DNA from: Limosilactobacillus caccae
GTDB lineage: Bacteria > Bacillota > Bacilli > Lactobacillales > Lactobacillaceae
Direction of reading: 5' to 3'
Assembly (NCBI RefSeq): GCF_900156885.1
Contig: NZ_FTOY01000010.1
Coordinates: 496,001-560,000, forward strand
Length of the DNA stretch: 64,000 bases
Below the pieces are notes generated by a model. That model did not search any database and was not told the DNA's origin. It worked only from the letters and a program-made list of their open reading frames with translations. Of the stretch, positions 1-8,713 are shown piece by piece. How positions within the stretch are numbered: the stretch's first letter is position 1; each line of letters starts with the position of its first letter. A program made the position numbers and the translations under genes.

Positions 1-536
<536 letters not shown>

Positions 537-564
537 TGGCTAAATTTTATTTACTTATTTTTTA

Positions 565-574
565 TAAACGTTTA
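565..574. promoter_or_regulatory. TAAACGTTTA palindrome upstream of the C26 peptidase gene
   Basis: This perfect 10-bp palindrome lies about 40 bp before the start at 613. It equals the core of the GTAAACGTTTAC sites at 8651 and 27037, so a LacI-family regulator or CcpA may bind here. The short length makes chance occurrence possible. Confidence 0.3.
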
Positions 575-612
575 ATATAGGGAACGTGAAAACGGCGAGA
601 GGAGAAGAGACA

Positions 613-1344
613 ATGGGAAAACCGATTATTGGAATTTCAGGCTCACGAATTATTAATAATAGCGGGGCCTTGCCGGGATATTACCGGAGCTACGTTAACG
701 AGGACTATGTTGACTCGGTGATCAAAAATGGTGGGATCCCGTATATCATTCCGTTTAATGAGGACCCGGATGTCACCGCGGCACAAATTGCCAATGTCGA
801 TGGCTTGATCTTGTCCGGGGGGCACGACATTGATCCCCGCTTATATGGGGAGGAATCGCAACAAAAGATTGGGATGATCTGGCCGGAACGCGACCGCTTT
901 GACATCCGCCTGCTGACCGGTGCTGAGCAACGGCACTTGCCCGTTCTAGGGATTTGCCGCGGTGCCCAGCTGATCAACGTGGCGCATGGTGGCTCGCTTT
1001 ACCAGGACCTTAGCTACCGGCAGGAGCGGACGTTAAAGCATGACCAGGGACACACCCCGACATTGGCGACCCAGACCGCCGAGCTTATCGACGGTAGTTA
1101 CTTGGCAAAGTTATTTGCGGAAAAGGAAATCTCAATCAATAGCTTCCACCACCAGCTGATCAAGAACATGGGGAAGGGCTTAGCAATCTCAGCCCAGGCC
1201 AAGGACGGCGTGGTTGAAGCCTTTGAAAATGAGGATGGCTCAATTATTGGGGTGCAGTGGCATCCAGAAATGCTCCACGGTAACGTCCAAATTATGAATA
1301 AGCTGTTTACTGACTTAATCAATAAAACGAGAAAAGAGGGCTAA
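613..1344 (+). CDS. Gamma-glutamyl-gamma-aminobutyrate hydrolase family (peptidase C26) amidotransferase
   Basis: This 243-aa class-I glutamine-amidotransferase-fold hydrolase resembles PuuD, which cleaves gamma-glutamyl amide bonds in the cytoplasm. Visible catalytic features are the nucleophile elbow GICRGAQ, which carries the Cys, and the late motif QWHPE, which supplies His and Glu; the N-terminal KPIIGISGSR is also typical. The frame is open from a GTG at 586, but the ATG at 613 is preferred because GAGAGGAGA (about 597-603) is correctly spaced ahead of it and the protein then starts MGKPIIGISG like its family. It lies 4 bp before an amino-acid permease gene, so the pair probably imports and processes an amino acid or gamma-glutamyl compound. 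The substrate cannot be read from the sequence. Confidence 0.88.
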   Translation: MGKPIIGISGSRIINNSGALPGYYRSYVNEDYVDSVIKNGGIPYIIPFNEDPDVTAAQIANVDGLILSGGHDIDPRLYGEESQQKIGMIWPERDRFDIRLLTGAEQRHLPVLGICRGAQLINVAHGGSLYQDLSYRQERTLKHDQGHTPTLATQTAELIDGSYLAKLFAEKEISINSFHHQLIKNMGKGLAISAQAKDGVVEAFENEDGSIIGVQWHPEMLHGNVQIMNKLFTDLINKTRKEG

Positions 1345-1348
1345 GCAG

Positions 1349-2737
1349 ATGACAAAAACAAAGTTAGGCTTTTGGTCAATTGTCCTGCTGGCAATTAATT
1401 CCATCATTGGTTCCGGGATCTTTCTTACGCCCGGCTCAGTTGTTTCAATGGTCGGCACGAAGGCTCCGCTGGCTTACTTCCTCGCGGCCATCTTTGCCGC
1501 TGTCTTAGCGATTACCTTTGCTGCGGCGGCAAAGTATGTCAGTAAGAGTGGGGCGGCCTATTCCTACGCAAAGGCCGCTTATGGCGAAAACATGGGCTTT
1601 TACATGGGGGTCGTCCGTTTCTTCTCGGCCTCCGTTGCCTGGGGAGTAATGGCCGTCGGCGTCATCCGGACGACGTTCTCCATCTTTGGTTGGCACCAGT
1701 CATTTGAAAATATTACTCTTGGTTTCATCGTATTAATGCTAATTATCATGGCAATTAACATGATGGGGCGGCGGGTCTTTACAGTTATCAATGACCTATC
1801 GACGGTCGGAAAACTGGCGGCCTTAGCGCTGATTATTGTGGCCGGGGTGGTCGTCCTCTTAAAGACGGGGGACAACCACTTTAACGAACTTGATCAGATG
1901 GTCTCACCGACTGGTAAACCCCTGATCCCCGCCTTTACGACTTCGGGCTTTGTGATGGCGGTCATTTCGGCCTTTTATGCCTTCACCGGTTTTGAAGCAG
2001 TCGCAACCGGGTCGGAAGACATGAAAGAACCGGAAAAGAACCTGCCACGGGCGATCCCGCTGGCGATTTTGATTATCGCCCTTGTTTACATCGGGACGAT
2101 CGCGGTCGCAATGATGGTCGACCCGGGGGCAATGGTGACGACCAAGCAGACGGTCGCCATCGTCGCCATTTTCCATAACCGGGTACTGCAAGACTTTATC
2201 CTCGTCGGCGCTTTGATTTCAATGTTTGGGATTAACGTGGCGGCATCGTTCCATACCCCGCGGGTGCTCGAAGCGATGGCAAATGAAAACCAGGTTCCCC
2301 AGTTCATTGCGCGGCGGACAAAGCGGAATTTCCCGTTAGTTTCGTTTATCATTACCCTGGTCCTTGCGGTTGGGATTCCAATGGCCTTTCAATACAGTTT
2401 GCCAACGATTATCGTGGTCAGTGCAACGGTCCGCTTCTTTGAGTTTATCGTGATTCCGCTGGGGGTCATCCGCTTTTACCGCGGGACGAATAAGGAACCG
2501 GTTCTTAACGCCGAAAAGAATGTCGTTACCGATGCGATTTTGCCAGCTCTTTCAGTTGTCATTACGATTTTCTTGCTGATCCGGTATGATTGGGTGAGTG
2601 AGTTTAGCATCGTTAAGGCCGGTCAGTTGGTGCCAAACTGGTATGCCATCTTTGGAATGATCTTTGGCTTCGTGATTTTGCCGGTAATCTTGTTTGCCCT
2701 TACCCGTCGTGAACGCGCGCAGAATAAAGTTGATTAG
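1349..2737 (+). CDS. APC-superfamily amino acid permease
   Basis: A 462-aa polytopic membrane protein. The N-terminal segment IVLLAINSIIGSGIFLTPG is the hallmark TM1 substrate-binding loop of the amino acid/polyamine/organocation family, and about twelve hydrophobic segments follow. The conserved FYAFTGFEAVATGSEDMKEP stretch of TM6 and its following loop is present. The gene starts 4 bp after the upstream amidotransferase stop and is surely co-transcribed. Substrate specificity is unknown; the partner hydrolase suggests a glutamate, GABA or gamma-glutamyl-type compound, which is inference. Confidence 0.9.
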   Translation: MTKTKLGFWSIVLLAINSIIGSGIFLTPGSVVSMVGTKAPLAYFLAAIFAAVLAITFAAAAKYVSKSGAAYSYAKAAYGENMGFYMGVVRFFSASVAWGVMAVGVIRTTFSIFGWHQSFENITLGFIVLMLIIMAINMMGRRVFTVINDLSTVGKLAALALIIVAGVVVLLKTGDNHFNELDQMVSPTGKPLIPAFTTSGFVMAVISAFYAFTGFEAVATGSEDMKEPEKNLPRAIPLAILIIALVYIGTIAVAMMVDPGAMVTTKQTVAIVAIFHNRVLQDFILVGALISMFGINVAASFHTPRVLEAMANENQVPQFIARRTKRNFPLVSFIITLVLAVGIPMAFQYSLPTIIVVSATVRFFEFIVIPLGVIRFYRGTNKEPVLNAEKNVVTDAILPALSVVITIFLLIRYDWVSEFSIVKAGQLVPNWYAIFGMIFGFVILPVILFALTRRERAQNKVD

Positions 2738-2756
2738 TTTTAGCGACCCGAAAAAA

Positions 2757-2795
2757 TAAGCGTCCCACTTGAAAATAGCTGGGACGCTTTTCTTA
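2757..2795. terminator. Bidirectional terminator between permease and DUF2628-like gene
   Basis: AAGCGTCCCA (about 2759-2768) pairs with TGGGACGCTT (about 2780-2789), with T-rich sequence to the right and A-rich sequence to the left. It separates two convergent genes and can serve both. Confidence 0.85.
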
Positions 2796-2797
2796 TA

Positions 2798-3202
2798 TTA
2801 TTTTTCTTTCCAGTATTTTGCGCGCGTCAGGATTTCTTTTGAACGTTCATCCGCGGGCCGGTAACCCTTATTAAAGAGGTGCCGGAAGTACATCATGTTG
2901 TAGAAGAAACAAAAGAAGAGTGATGGCCACGGGAATTCTAATAAGAAATTTAGGCCAAAAAACATTGCGACTAACGCATAGTCCATGTCTAAGACAATCA
3001 TCAAGATAAAGTTGTAGTAGTCGCCACGGAATAGGGCCGGCAGTGGGCCAAACCAGAGAGTAGTCCACGAAAAGCCGACTTTGGCAATGCGGATATCCCC
3101 CTGATCATTAACGATTTTGGCGTAGTTTGGTGGGAGGGGGAGATTGTTTAAATTAAACGGATTTTGGTTGTTGTTATTGTTGTTACCAAATGGGTTTTGC
3201 AT
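2798..3202 (-). CDS. Small membrane protein, DUF2628-like
   Basis: A 134-aa protein with an Asn/Gln/Pro-rich start (MQNPFGNNNN), a VGFSWTTLWFGPLPALFRGDY segment and two or three hydrophobic stretches. The pattern of a 'GFSW...FGP..AL.RGD' box followed by membrane segments is that of the DUF2628 family, whose function is unknown. The frame is open for 13 more codons upstream, but the start at 3202 is chosen because GAAAGAAGTGG lies just before it. It is a single gene ending at the shared terminator. No role is proposed. Confidence 0.7.
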   Translation of the reverse strand: MQNPFGNNNNNNQNPFNLNNLPLPPNYAKIVNDQGDIRIAKVGFSWTTLWFGPLPALFRGDYYNFILMIVLDMDYALVAMFFGLNFLLEFPWPSLFFCFFYNMMYFRHLFNKGYRPADERSKEILTRAKYWKEK

Positions 3203-3337
3203 ATCTCGTCCACTTCTTTCTATAAGTATTAATATTAACACAATGTCGCCGTGATAGAAAACGATCGCAACCTTTCAAGGAATATTAACAATTATATGGT
3301 AAACTCGAATTGATAACCATGAAAGGGGACCTAGGGG

Positions 3338-4879
3338 ATGCTTTTCTTCCTAAATGATAATATTCAGCGAAATAAATCAGGGATTGAGCATGCGCAGATT
3401 AAGCGCCTGCACCTCTTTGAAAAATATGACCAGCCAGCGAAGATCGTTACCCGCCAGTACTCAAACGAGTTGCACCTGGTAACGGCGGAGGCGGGGATTG
3501 ATGACCATGATTTTATTAACCTATTTGACTACTTCCAAGATGCTTGCAATGTACCACAAAAGGATATCGGAATCAAAGATGTTAAGGTCAACCCCCGGTG
3601 GGAACGGCGTGCTGACGGGATTAACTATAACTACTACCAAAATGGTAAGCGGGTTTTGTACATCCGGCGGCGGAGTGAGACTGACCGGCGGGTGATTAAT
3701 ATCCAGTCTTTTGACCACTTTGGCAAGTTGTTAAAGGTCAGCTGGTTTGATAGTCGCGGCTTTATTTCGGTTGAGCAGTTATACGACTGGGAAGGAAAGA
3801 TGGCCACCGAAAATTACTTCCGTCCTGACGGTTCCCTTGCAATGCAGCTGGCTCACCAGCAAAATAAGCGGGGCAAGGAGGTCAAGACCTACCACCTCTT
3901 TAACTATCGGGGGCATGACTACCATTTTAGCGACTTCGATGAGTTGACCCGCTTCTTCCTTGATGAATTAGTTTGCGACAAGCAAGTCTGCGGCGAAGGC
4001 CCTGTTGGCTTTGTCGTTGACCGGGTTTATGAGCTTGGCTGGGCGGTCCTCCACATGAAGCACCGCGTCTTCCGTGCTCTCCAGTTACATAATGACCACG
4101 TTAATAACCCGGCCGATATGCTCCACTCCCCACTCAACTATAACTACGACTGGGGACTAAAGCACCTGACCGCTTGGGACGGTGTAATCACCTTAACACC
4201 ACAACAGCAAGCAGATGTTGAAGAGCGCTTCGGTGGTCAGGGCGTTAAGATTTACCGGATCCCTGGACCGATTGTGCCGGCCGCCGTTATTGATAAGCAG
4301 CCGGTTCCCTTCAATAAGCGGACGGTTAACCAGGTAGTAATGGTTGCCCGGCTGTCCCCAGAAAAGCAGCAGGACCACCTGTTAAAGGCATGGCCCCGGG
4401 TTCGCCAAGCGGTTCCGACCGCGAAATTGGACTTTTGGGGATACGCGAACGATAACTTCGATAAGACCCTTGAAAAGCTGGTGAAAGAAGAGCAGATTGG
4501 TAATTCTGTCACATTCCACGGCTATACTGATGATGTCAATGCGGTTTATGAAGATGCCCAGCTGTTGATCTTGCCAAGTCGGGCGGAAGGCTTACCCCTA
4601 TCGCTGGTGGAGGCGCAATCACACGGGTTGCCGATCGTGGCAAATGATATTAAGTATGGCCCGGCAGACGTTGTTATTGACCACCAGGATGGCTTGTTGA
4701 CGGAAAACGGTGATATTGATGGCCTAGCAGCGGCGATTATTAGCCTGCTAACCGACCAAAAACGGCTGGCGGAGATGAGTGCTAACGCATACGAGGACAG
4801 TAAGCGCTATTCGGAGCCAAACGTAATGAAATTATGGCAAGAACTTGTTGATGATATGCAAACAAAGGAGGTTAAGTAA
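3338..4879 (+). CDS. GT4 glycosyltransferase, GtfA/TagE-like (catalytic partner)
   Basis: This 513-aa protein has the build of the accessory-Sec GtfA / poly(glycerol-phosphate) alpha-glucosyltransferase (TagE) group. An N-terminal beta-rich domain (about 1-200), with the opening SGIEHAQIKR typical of the group, is followed by a GT-B glycosyltransferase-4 domain (about 320-500). The GT4 signature ARLSPEKQQDHLLKAW and an intact E-x7-E catalytic motif (E417 and E425 in EGLPLSLVE) are visible. GtfA and GtfB homologues are both required for O-glycosylation of surface proteins in Lactiplantibacillus plantarum. It starts after AAAGGGG at about 3322-3328, and the next gene begins 2 bp after its stop. 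Wall teichoic acid glycosylation is the main alternative role. Confidence 0.82.
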   Translation: MLFFLNDNIQRNKSGIEHAQIKRLHLFEKYDQPAKIVTRQYSNELHLVTAEAGIDDHDFINLFDYFQDACNVPQKDIGIKDVKVNPRWERRADGINYNYYQNGKRVLYIRRRSETDRRVINIQSFDHFGKLLKVSWFDSRGFISVEQLYDWEGKMATENYFRPDGSLAMQLAHQQNKRGKEVKTYHLFNYRGHDYHFSDFDELTRFFLDELVCDKQVCGEGPVGFVVDRVYELGWAVLHMKHRVFRALQLHNDHVNNPADMLHSPLNYNYDWGLKHLTAWDGVITLTPQQQADVEERFGGQGVKIYRIPGPIVPAAVIDKQPVPFNKRTVNQVVMVARLSPEKQQDHLLKAWPRVRQAVPTAKLDFWGYANDNFDKTLEKLVKEEQIGNSVTFHGYTDDVNAVYEDAQLLILPSRAEGLPLSLVEAQSHGLPIVANDIKYGPADVVIDHQDGLLTENGDIDGLAAAIISLLTDQKRLAEMSANAYEDSKRYSEPNVMKLWQELVDDMQTKEVK

Positions 4880-4881
4880 CA

Positions 4882-6378
4882 GTGTACTTTTTTGTAAACC
4901 AGTACCTGCTTAGCAGTAATTCAAGCGTTGAACATGCTGAGATGAAGCGGGTGAAACTGTTTCGCCAACACGATACACCGGCGAAAATAGTGACGCGTGA
5001 CTTTGACCCTGTTTTGCATGAAACAATTACCAAGTTTGACTTGGCCGATGATGACGTCGTTAACATGTTTGACTTCTTTGCTGATACAACGGATTATCAG
5101 GGGAAAAAGTTGCGGACAGAAGACCTCCACTTACCCGTTGATTACCAGGTCGGGACGGGGAATAATTACCGCGAGGCTAAGGATGGGCAACGGTTGGTCT
5201 GTGAAGTCCACTTTGCGGCCGGGACAGTCGGGCAGGTTAACCACGTTGATTACTATGACCTGGCTGGCAACATGACCCTGCGGCAAAAGTATGACATCCG
5301 GGGCTTTAAAGCCGTCGATGAGTTCTTTGGAGAAGACGGGCAGCTTTTTTATGCCCGCTACTATCGCCCTGACCAGCAAGTATACCTGGAACGCTACTAT
5401 GTTAAATCGGTCAAGAATACCCCGATTAACTCATTGAATGTCTTGCACTACCAGGGAGAGGACCGCTTCTTCGATTCGCTAGAAGACCTTTTTGTGTTCT
5501 TCTTGGATGAGCTTAACCGGACGAACGGGGAAGGAAATACCTTCATTGCCGACCGGCCAGCAGTGGCGATTACCCCGGTGCAAAATATGCAGAGTGCGGC
5601 GAAGAAGTTCTTATGGCTGCCGATGAACCAAGTAAACGATGGGCAGGACCTAGTCCGGGGGCCGTTAAATTCGATGCTTACCCAACCGTTAGGGGCGGAT
5701 GCTGGTAAGTGGGATGGCGTTATCGTCATGACGACGAAGCAGGCAGCGATGTTGCGCCAGCAGGTTGGCGACCGGTTGCCAATTATTGTCATTAACGGGG
5801 TGCCGGTCAATGCCCAGCCCCGGCGTGCAGAAAGCGACCGCCAAGCTGGGCAGCTGATTTATGTTGGCCGGCTTGGTGAAGATAAACAAATTGGGCAACT
5901 AATTGATATCTTTACACGCATCCACCAAGCGGTACCAGCAAGTAAGCTGACCTTGTATGGTTACGGCACGCCCCAGGATGTTAATAACTATAAGCAGCGA
6001 GTGAAGGATAACGGCCTCGAGGATGCAGTTGTTTTTGCGGGTTACCAGGTCCACCTCGCTGAAGCCTATGACCAGGCTCAATTATTGGTCGATGCAAGCC
6101 GGATCGATGCCCAGCCCCTTGCGATGGGCGAGGCCTTGAGCCATGGGGTGCCGGTTGTTAGCTATGATTACCTGTATGGGCCAGCAGAAATGATTACATC
6201 AGGCGTGAACGGGGAATTAATCCCGCTGAATGATGAGCAAGCCTTTATCGATACAGTGATCGGTTTGCTTCAAGATGATGATGCCCGCCAGCAACTTAGT
6301 GACGGAGCATATGATAAGCTAAATGCCATTGGTGAAGAAAAAACTTGGGAACAATGGCAACAGCTATCATCACGGTAA
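4882..6378 (+). CDS. GtfB-like glycosyltransferase-fold partner (degenerate active site)
   Basis: This 498-aa paralogue of the preceding gene has the same N-terminal domain (opening SSVEHAEMKR) and a GT-B C-terminal half (YVGRLGEDKQIGQLIDIF). The E-x7-E motif reads D-x7-E here (D409 and E417 in DAQPLAMGE), so the first catalytic Glu is replaced. That is what one expects for GtfB, which acts as a non-catalytic substrate-binding partner of GtfA in Gram-positive O-glycosylation. The start is GTG behind a very strong AAAGGAGG (4864-4871), giving tight coupling to gtfA. The pair probably forms a GtfA-GtfB complex in the cytoplasm; candidate acceptors in this window are the Ser-rich segment of the large adhesin at 57050-57763 and the protein encoded next. 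Confidence 0.8.
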   Translation: MYFFVNQYLLSSNSSVEHAEMKRVKLFRQHDTPAKIVTRDFDPVLHETITKFDLADDDVVNMFDFFADTTDYQGKKLRTEDLHLPVDYQVGTGNNYREAKDGQRLVCEVHFAAGTVGQVNHVDYYDLAGNMTLRQKYDIRGFKAVDEFFGEDGQLFYARYYRPDQQVYLERYYVKSVKNTPINSLNVLHYQGEDRFFDSLEDLFVFFLDELNRTNGEGNTFIADRPAVAITPVQNMQSAAKKFLWLPMNQVNDGQDLVRGPLNSMLTQPLGADAGKWDGVIVMTTKQAAMLRQQVGDRLPIIVINGVPVNAQPRRAESDRQAGQLIYVGRLGEDKQIGQLIDIFTRIHQAVPASKLTLYGYGTPQDVNNYKQRVKDNGLEDAVVFAGYQVHLAEAYDQAQLLVDASRIDAQPLAMGEALSHGVPVVSYDYLYGPAEMITSGVNGELIPLNDEQAFIDTVIGLLQDDDARQQLSDGAYDKLNAIGEEKTWEQWQQLSSR

Positions 6379-6389
6379 GAATTTTTGAG

Positions 6390-6443
6390 TATAATATAAT
6401 AAAGGGCTGAACATAAAAAGAAGAATTATTTTTCGGGCCCTTT
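6390..6443 (+). promoter_or_regulatory. TATAAT -10-like box and weak hairpin between gtfB-like gene and MSCRAMM-like gene
   Basis: A perfect TATAAT sits at 6390-6395. AAAGGGC (6401-6407) can pair with GCCCTTT (6437-6443). No convincing -35 box is seen. The hairpin could be a weak terminator for the glycosyltransferase pair or part of the leader of the next gene. Confidence 0.35.
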
Positions 6444-6490
6444 AGCGTTATCTGGTGATAACTTAATGATGAAGGGTGAGGGCAGAAAAA

Positions 6491-8524
6491 ATGGATAATT
6501 ACGAAGCAATGAACTTTTATTATGGACTTCTTAATTTACACGCAGGCGTCTTTAAGCCCAACCTGTGTGAAATTTTAATGCTCGTTGCACAGAGTGTGCC
6601 GGAAACGAGCCAACCAGCCGCCGCGTACCAACCACGAGAAGAAGCCACCCCAACAACTGGTCATGAAGATGCCGCACAATTAACGTTTGGCTCATTTTAT
6701 GACGATGGTCATATCTTGCATAACGTTAAGATTGACACACAGTCGGACTTCTTCCTTGATCCAACCCGGGGTGATACGGTAAAGTGGCACGTTAGCTTTA
6801 CCGTCGCCAAGGATGTTCGCCCGGCTGACCAATTTATCGTCCAGTTGTCTGATAACTTGATTGTGGCCGCCAACGGGCATCCGCGGCACCCGATTGCTGA
6901 CTACGTTGACCAGGACGGCGTGGTCATTGCGATGGGTGACTACCAGCCGGACAAGCACCAATTAGTTTATACGTTTACTAATTATGTTACCGATCACCGG
7001 CAAATTGTTGGGAAAATTAATGGTGAATTGAGCATTGACCCCGTGACGGTGCCAGAAAATGAATTTGGGATGCGGTGTTACATTGAAATTGATAAGTACC
7101 GCCGCGATTTTACGATTGATGTTGACTACCCTGATTTAAGCAATGATACCTTCTTAGGGATCTCCAGTCGGATGATGAGCTTTGACCAGGACCGGCAGCT
7201 CTTTACTGATTTGCTTTACGTTAATGCAGCGGAAAAGAAACTTGACCACGGTTACCTCATCTTCAATACCAGTGAGATGGTTGAGGAATTATCAAATGCA
7301 ATTGTGTCCCCCACGACAATGCGGATTGAGGTCTTCCAAAACGCACGCCACTTAAAGCTGCCACAATCCTACGGCGTTGACTTGCGGCGCTTGCGCAACG
7401 TCACCAACCGCTTCCCAATTGTGAAGGGTGACCACTTGGTAGCGACACCGTGGACGATTTCATTTGCTGACAATAAGATGCGGTTAAATCTGGGGGCTGA
7501 TGATAGTAATGACTCGTACGTAATTAAGATTGTCGGCCAGTATAATGACGAGCTTGACGGGGCAGTGCGCTTGCGGGCCCGGTTGTTTGGTGTTGATGAT
7601 AACAACGTCTACATGAGCAACTCCACCGATGCGGCCGCCAGCGAAACGCTGATGACGGTGACTGGCAGTGCGGTTGCCAAGGAAGGCCGCCATGCTGAAA
7701 TGACTGATGATGTAAATGAAGGGGACTTTTCAGCAGCGACGGTTGACCCGGATGCGCCTTACGACGAACTTGCCCCTGGCGCAGTGGACCAGGAGAACGG
7801 TTGGGAAGACACTTCACTGGCCGGTGAAGCGATCGATGCCGACACCACTGGGGATGCAGCGGCAGCAGATCCTGAATCATCCGCGTACATTATTTCGTTT
7901 GACGATGAAACGGCAGGGCCTGCAGAACAAGAAGCAGCAACGCCAGCGCATGACGGTGAGGAAGCAGAAAGTAACGGGATTGATGTGACTGACTTAGAAG
8001 ATGAAGCAGCCACGGACTATGACCGGCGTTTTGCTAAACTCCTGAAGAAGAACATGGCTAAAGCGGCCAATAGCGACGCCGAAGTTGCTGCCACACCAAC
8101 ACCGGTCCCACCAGCAGAAACAGGGCACGAGGTCGTTGCGATGCAACCAACGGAGGTATTCTTGCCAAAGACAAGCACGGCCCCAGCTAGCGATCAACCA
8201 ATCGTAACGGCCAGTGAAGAGGGAGAAGACAAAGCCGTCGAAGTTGCTGAGGAGCAACCACAAGCGGCAACCGTCGCGACCGAAGATACCACGCCAACGC
8301 CAGTGGTAGTGGTAACCGAAGACCCAATTTCCGATGAGGACTTGGCGCGGACCGCGGTTGAAGTAAGTGAGGAGCCGGTTGCTGATAAGCCAGCCGAAGA
8401 AGAACCAGCGGTTAAGCAAAGTGCCGCTCCACTGCCGATGCCATCAAGGCGACCACCGCGCCGGGTTGGCCGGTTTGAACGCTACCAGCGCGGTTCGTCA
8501 CTGCGCCATTTGCGGCGGCGATAG
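6491..8524 (+). CDS. MSCRAMM-like (SdrG/ClfA N2-N3 fold) protein without signal peptide or LPXTG
   Basis: A 677-aa protein. Residues about 60-215 read like the N2 domain of staphylococcal SdrG/Clf adhesins: QLSDNL, GVVIAMGDY, LVYTFTNYVTDHRQIVGKI and SIDPVTVPEN fall in family order. Residues about 217-380 match N3: a DQDRQ...LLYVNAAEKKL strand, SPTTMRIEVF, VTNRF and SYVIKIVGQY. A 250-residue acidic Ala/Thr/Pro/Glu-rich tail follows, ending in a very basic segment (RRPPRRVGRFERY...RHLRRR). There is no signal peptide, membrane anchor or sortase motif, although the fold belongs to cell-wall adhesins. ATG at 6491 is chosen over GTG 6476 because GAGGG (6478-6482) is well spaced. Its place behind the glycosyltransferase pair suggests it is a glycosylation substrate or partner. 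Function unknown. Confidence 0.75.
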   Translation: MDNYEAMNFYYGLLNLHAGVFKPNLCEILMLVAQSVPETSQPAAAYQPREEATPTTGHEDAAQLTFGSFYDDGHILHNVKIDTQSDFFLDPTRGDTVKWHVSFTVAKDVRPADQFIVQLSDNLIVAANGHPRHPIADYVDQDGVVIAMGDYQPDKHQLVYTFTNYVTDHRQIVGKINGELSIDPVTVPENEFGMRCYIEIDKYRRDFTIDVDYPDLSNDTFLGISSRMMSFDQDRQLFTDLLYVNAAEKKLDHGYLIFNTSEMVEELSNAIVSPTTMRIEVFQNARHLKLPQSYGVDLRRLRNVTNRFPIVKGDHLVATPWTISFADNKMRLNLGADDSNDSYVIKIVGQYNDELDGAVRLRARLFGVDDNNVYMSNSTDAAASETLMTVTGSAVAKEGRHAEMTDDVNEGDFSAATVDPDAPYDELAPGAVDQENGWEDTSLAGEAIDADTTGDAAAADPESSAYIISFDDETAGPAEQEAATPAHDGEEAESNGIDVTDLEDEAATDYDRRFAKLLKKNMAKAANSDAEVAATPTPVPPAETGHEVVAMQPTEVFLPKTSTAPASDQPIVTASEEGEDKAVEVAEEQPQAATVATEDTTPTPVVVVTEDPISDEDLARTAVEVSEEPVADKPAEEEPAVKQSAAPLPMPSRRPPRRVGRFERYQRGSSLRHLRRR

Positions 8525-8531
8525 AAAAATC

Positions 8532-8576
8532 AAAGGAGAAAAATTGCTGGAAGAGCAGATTTCTCCTTTTTTATTT
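8532..8576 (+). terminator. Intrinsic terminator after MSCRAMM-like gene
   Basis: AAAGGAGAAA (8532-8541) pairs with TTTCTCCTTT (8560-8569), followed by TTTATTTT. It lies just after the stop codon at 8524. Confidence 0.88.
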
Positions 8577-8586
8577 TACTAAAATT

Positions 8587-8662
8587 GTAATCGTTTACAT
8601 AAAACCCTTGCAATTTAAAAATGAGGTGTTAGTATTTAATTGAAAGTTGAGTAAACGTTTAC
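8587..8662. promoter_or_regulatory. Paired LacI-family/CcpA-type operators upstream of the glucosidase operon
   Basis: GTAATCGTTTAC (8587-8598, one mismatch from palindrome) and the perfect palindrome GTAAACGTTTAC (8651-8662) flank a likely promoter region (TTGCAA at 8608-8613, AT-rich -10 about 8631-8640). The second box is identical to the one in front of the LacI-family gene at 27037-27048. Two boxes 64 bp apart, six helical turns, would suit looped repression by a dimeric-pair regulator. CcpA binding is the alternative. Confidence 0.6.
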
Positions 8663-8713
8663 ATTGATTACGAAGCTATTATTTAACAATTTTACTAAAA
8701 GAGGTTTTGACTC

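Noticed and set aside
586-612. GTG start at 586 for the C26 peptidase
   Set aside because: The extra nine residues do not fit the family, and the only good ribosome binding site serves ATG 613.
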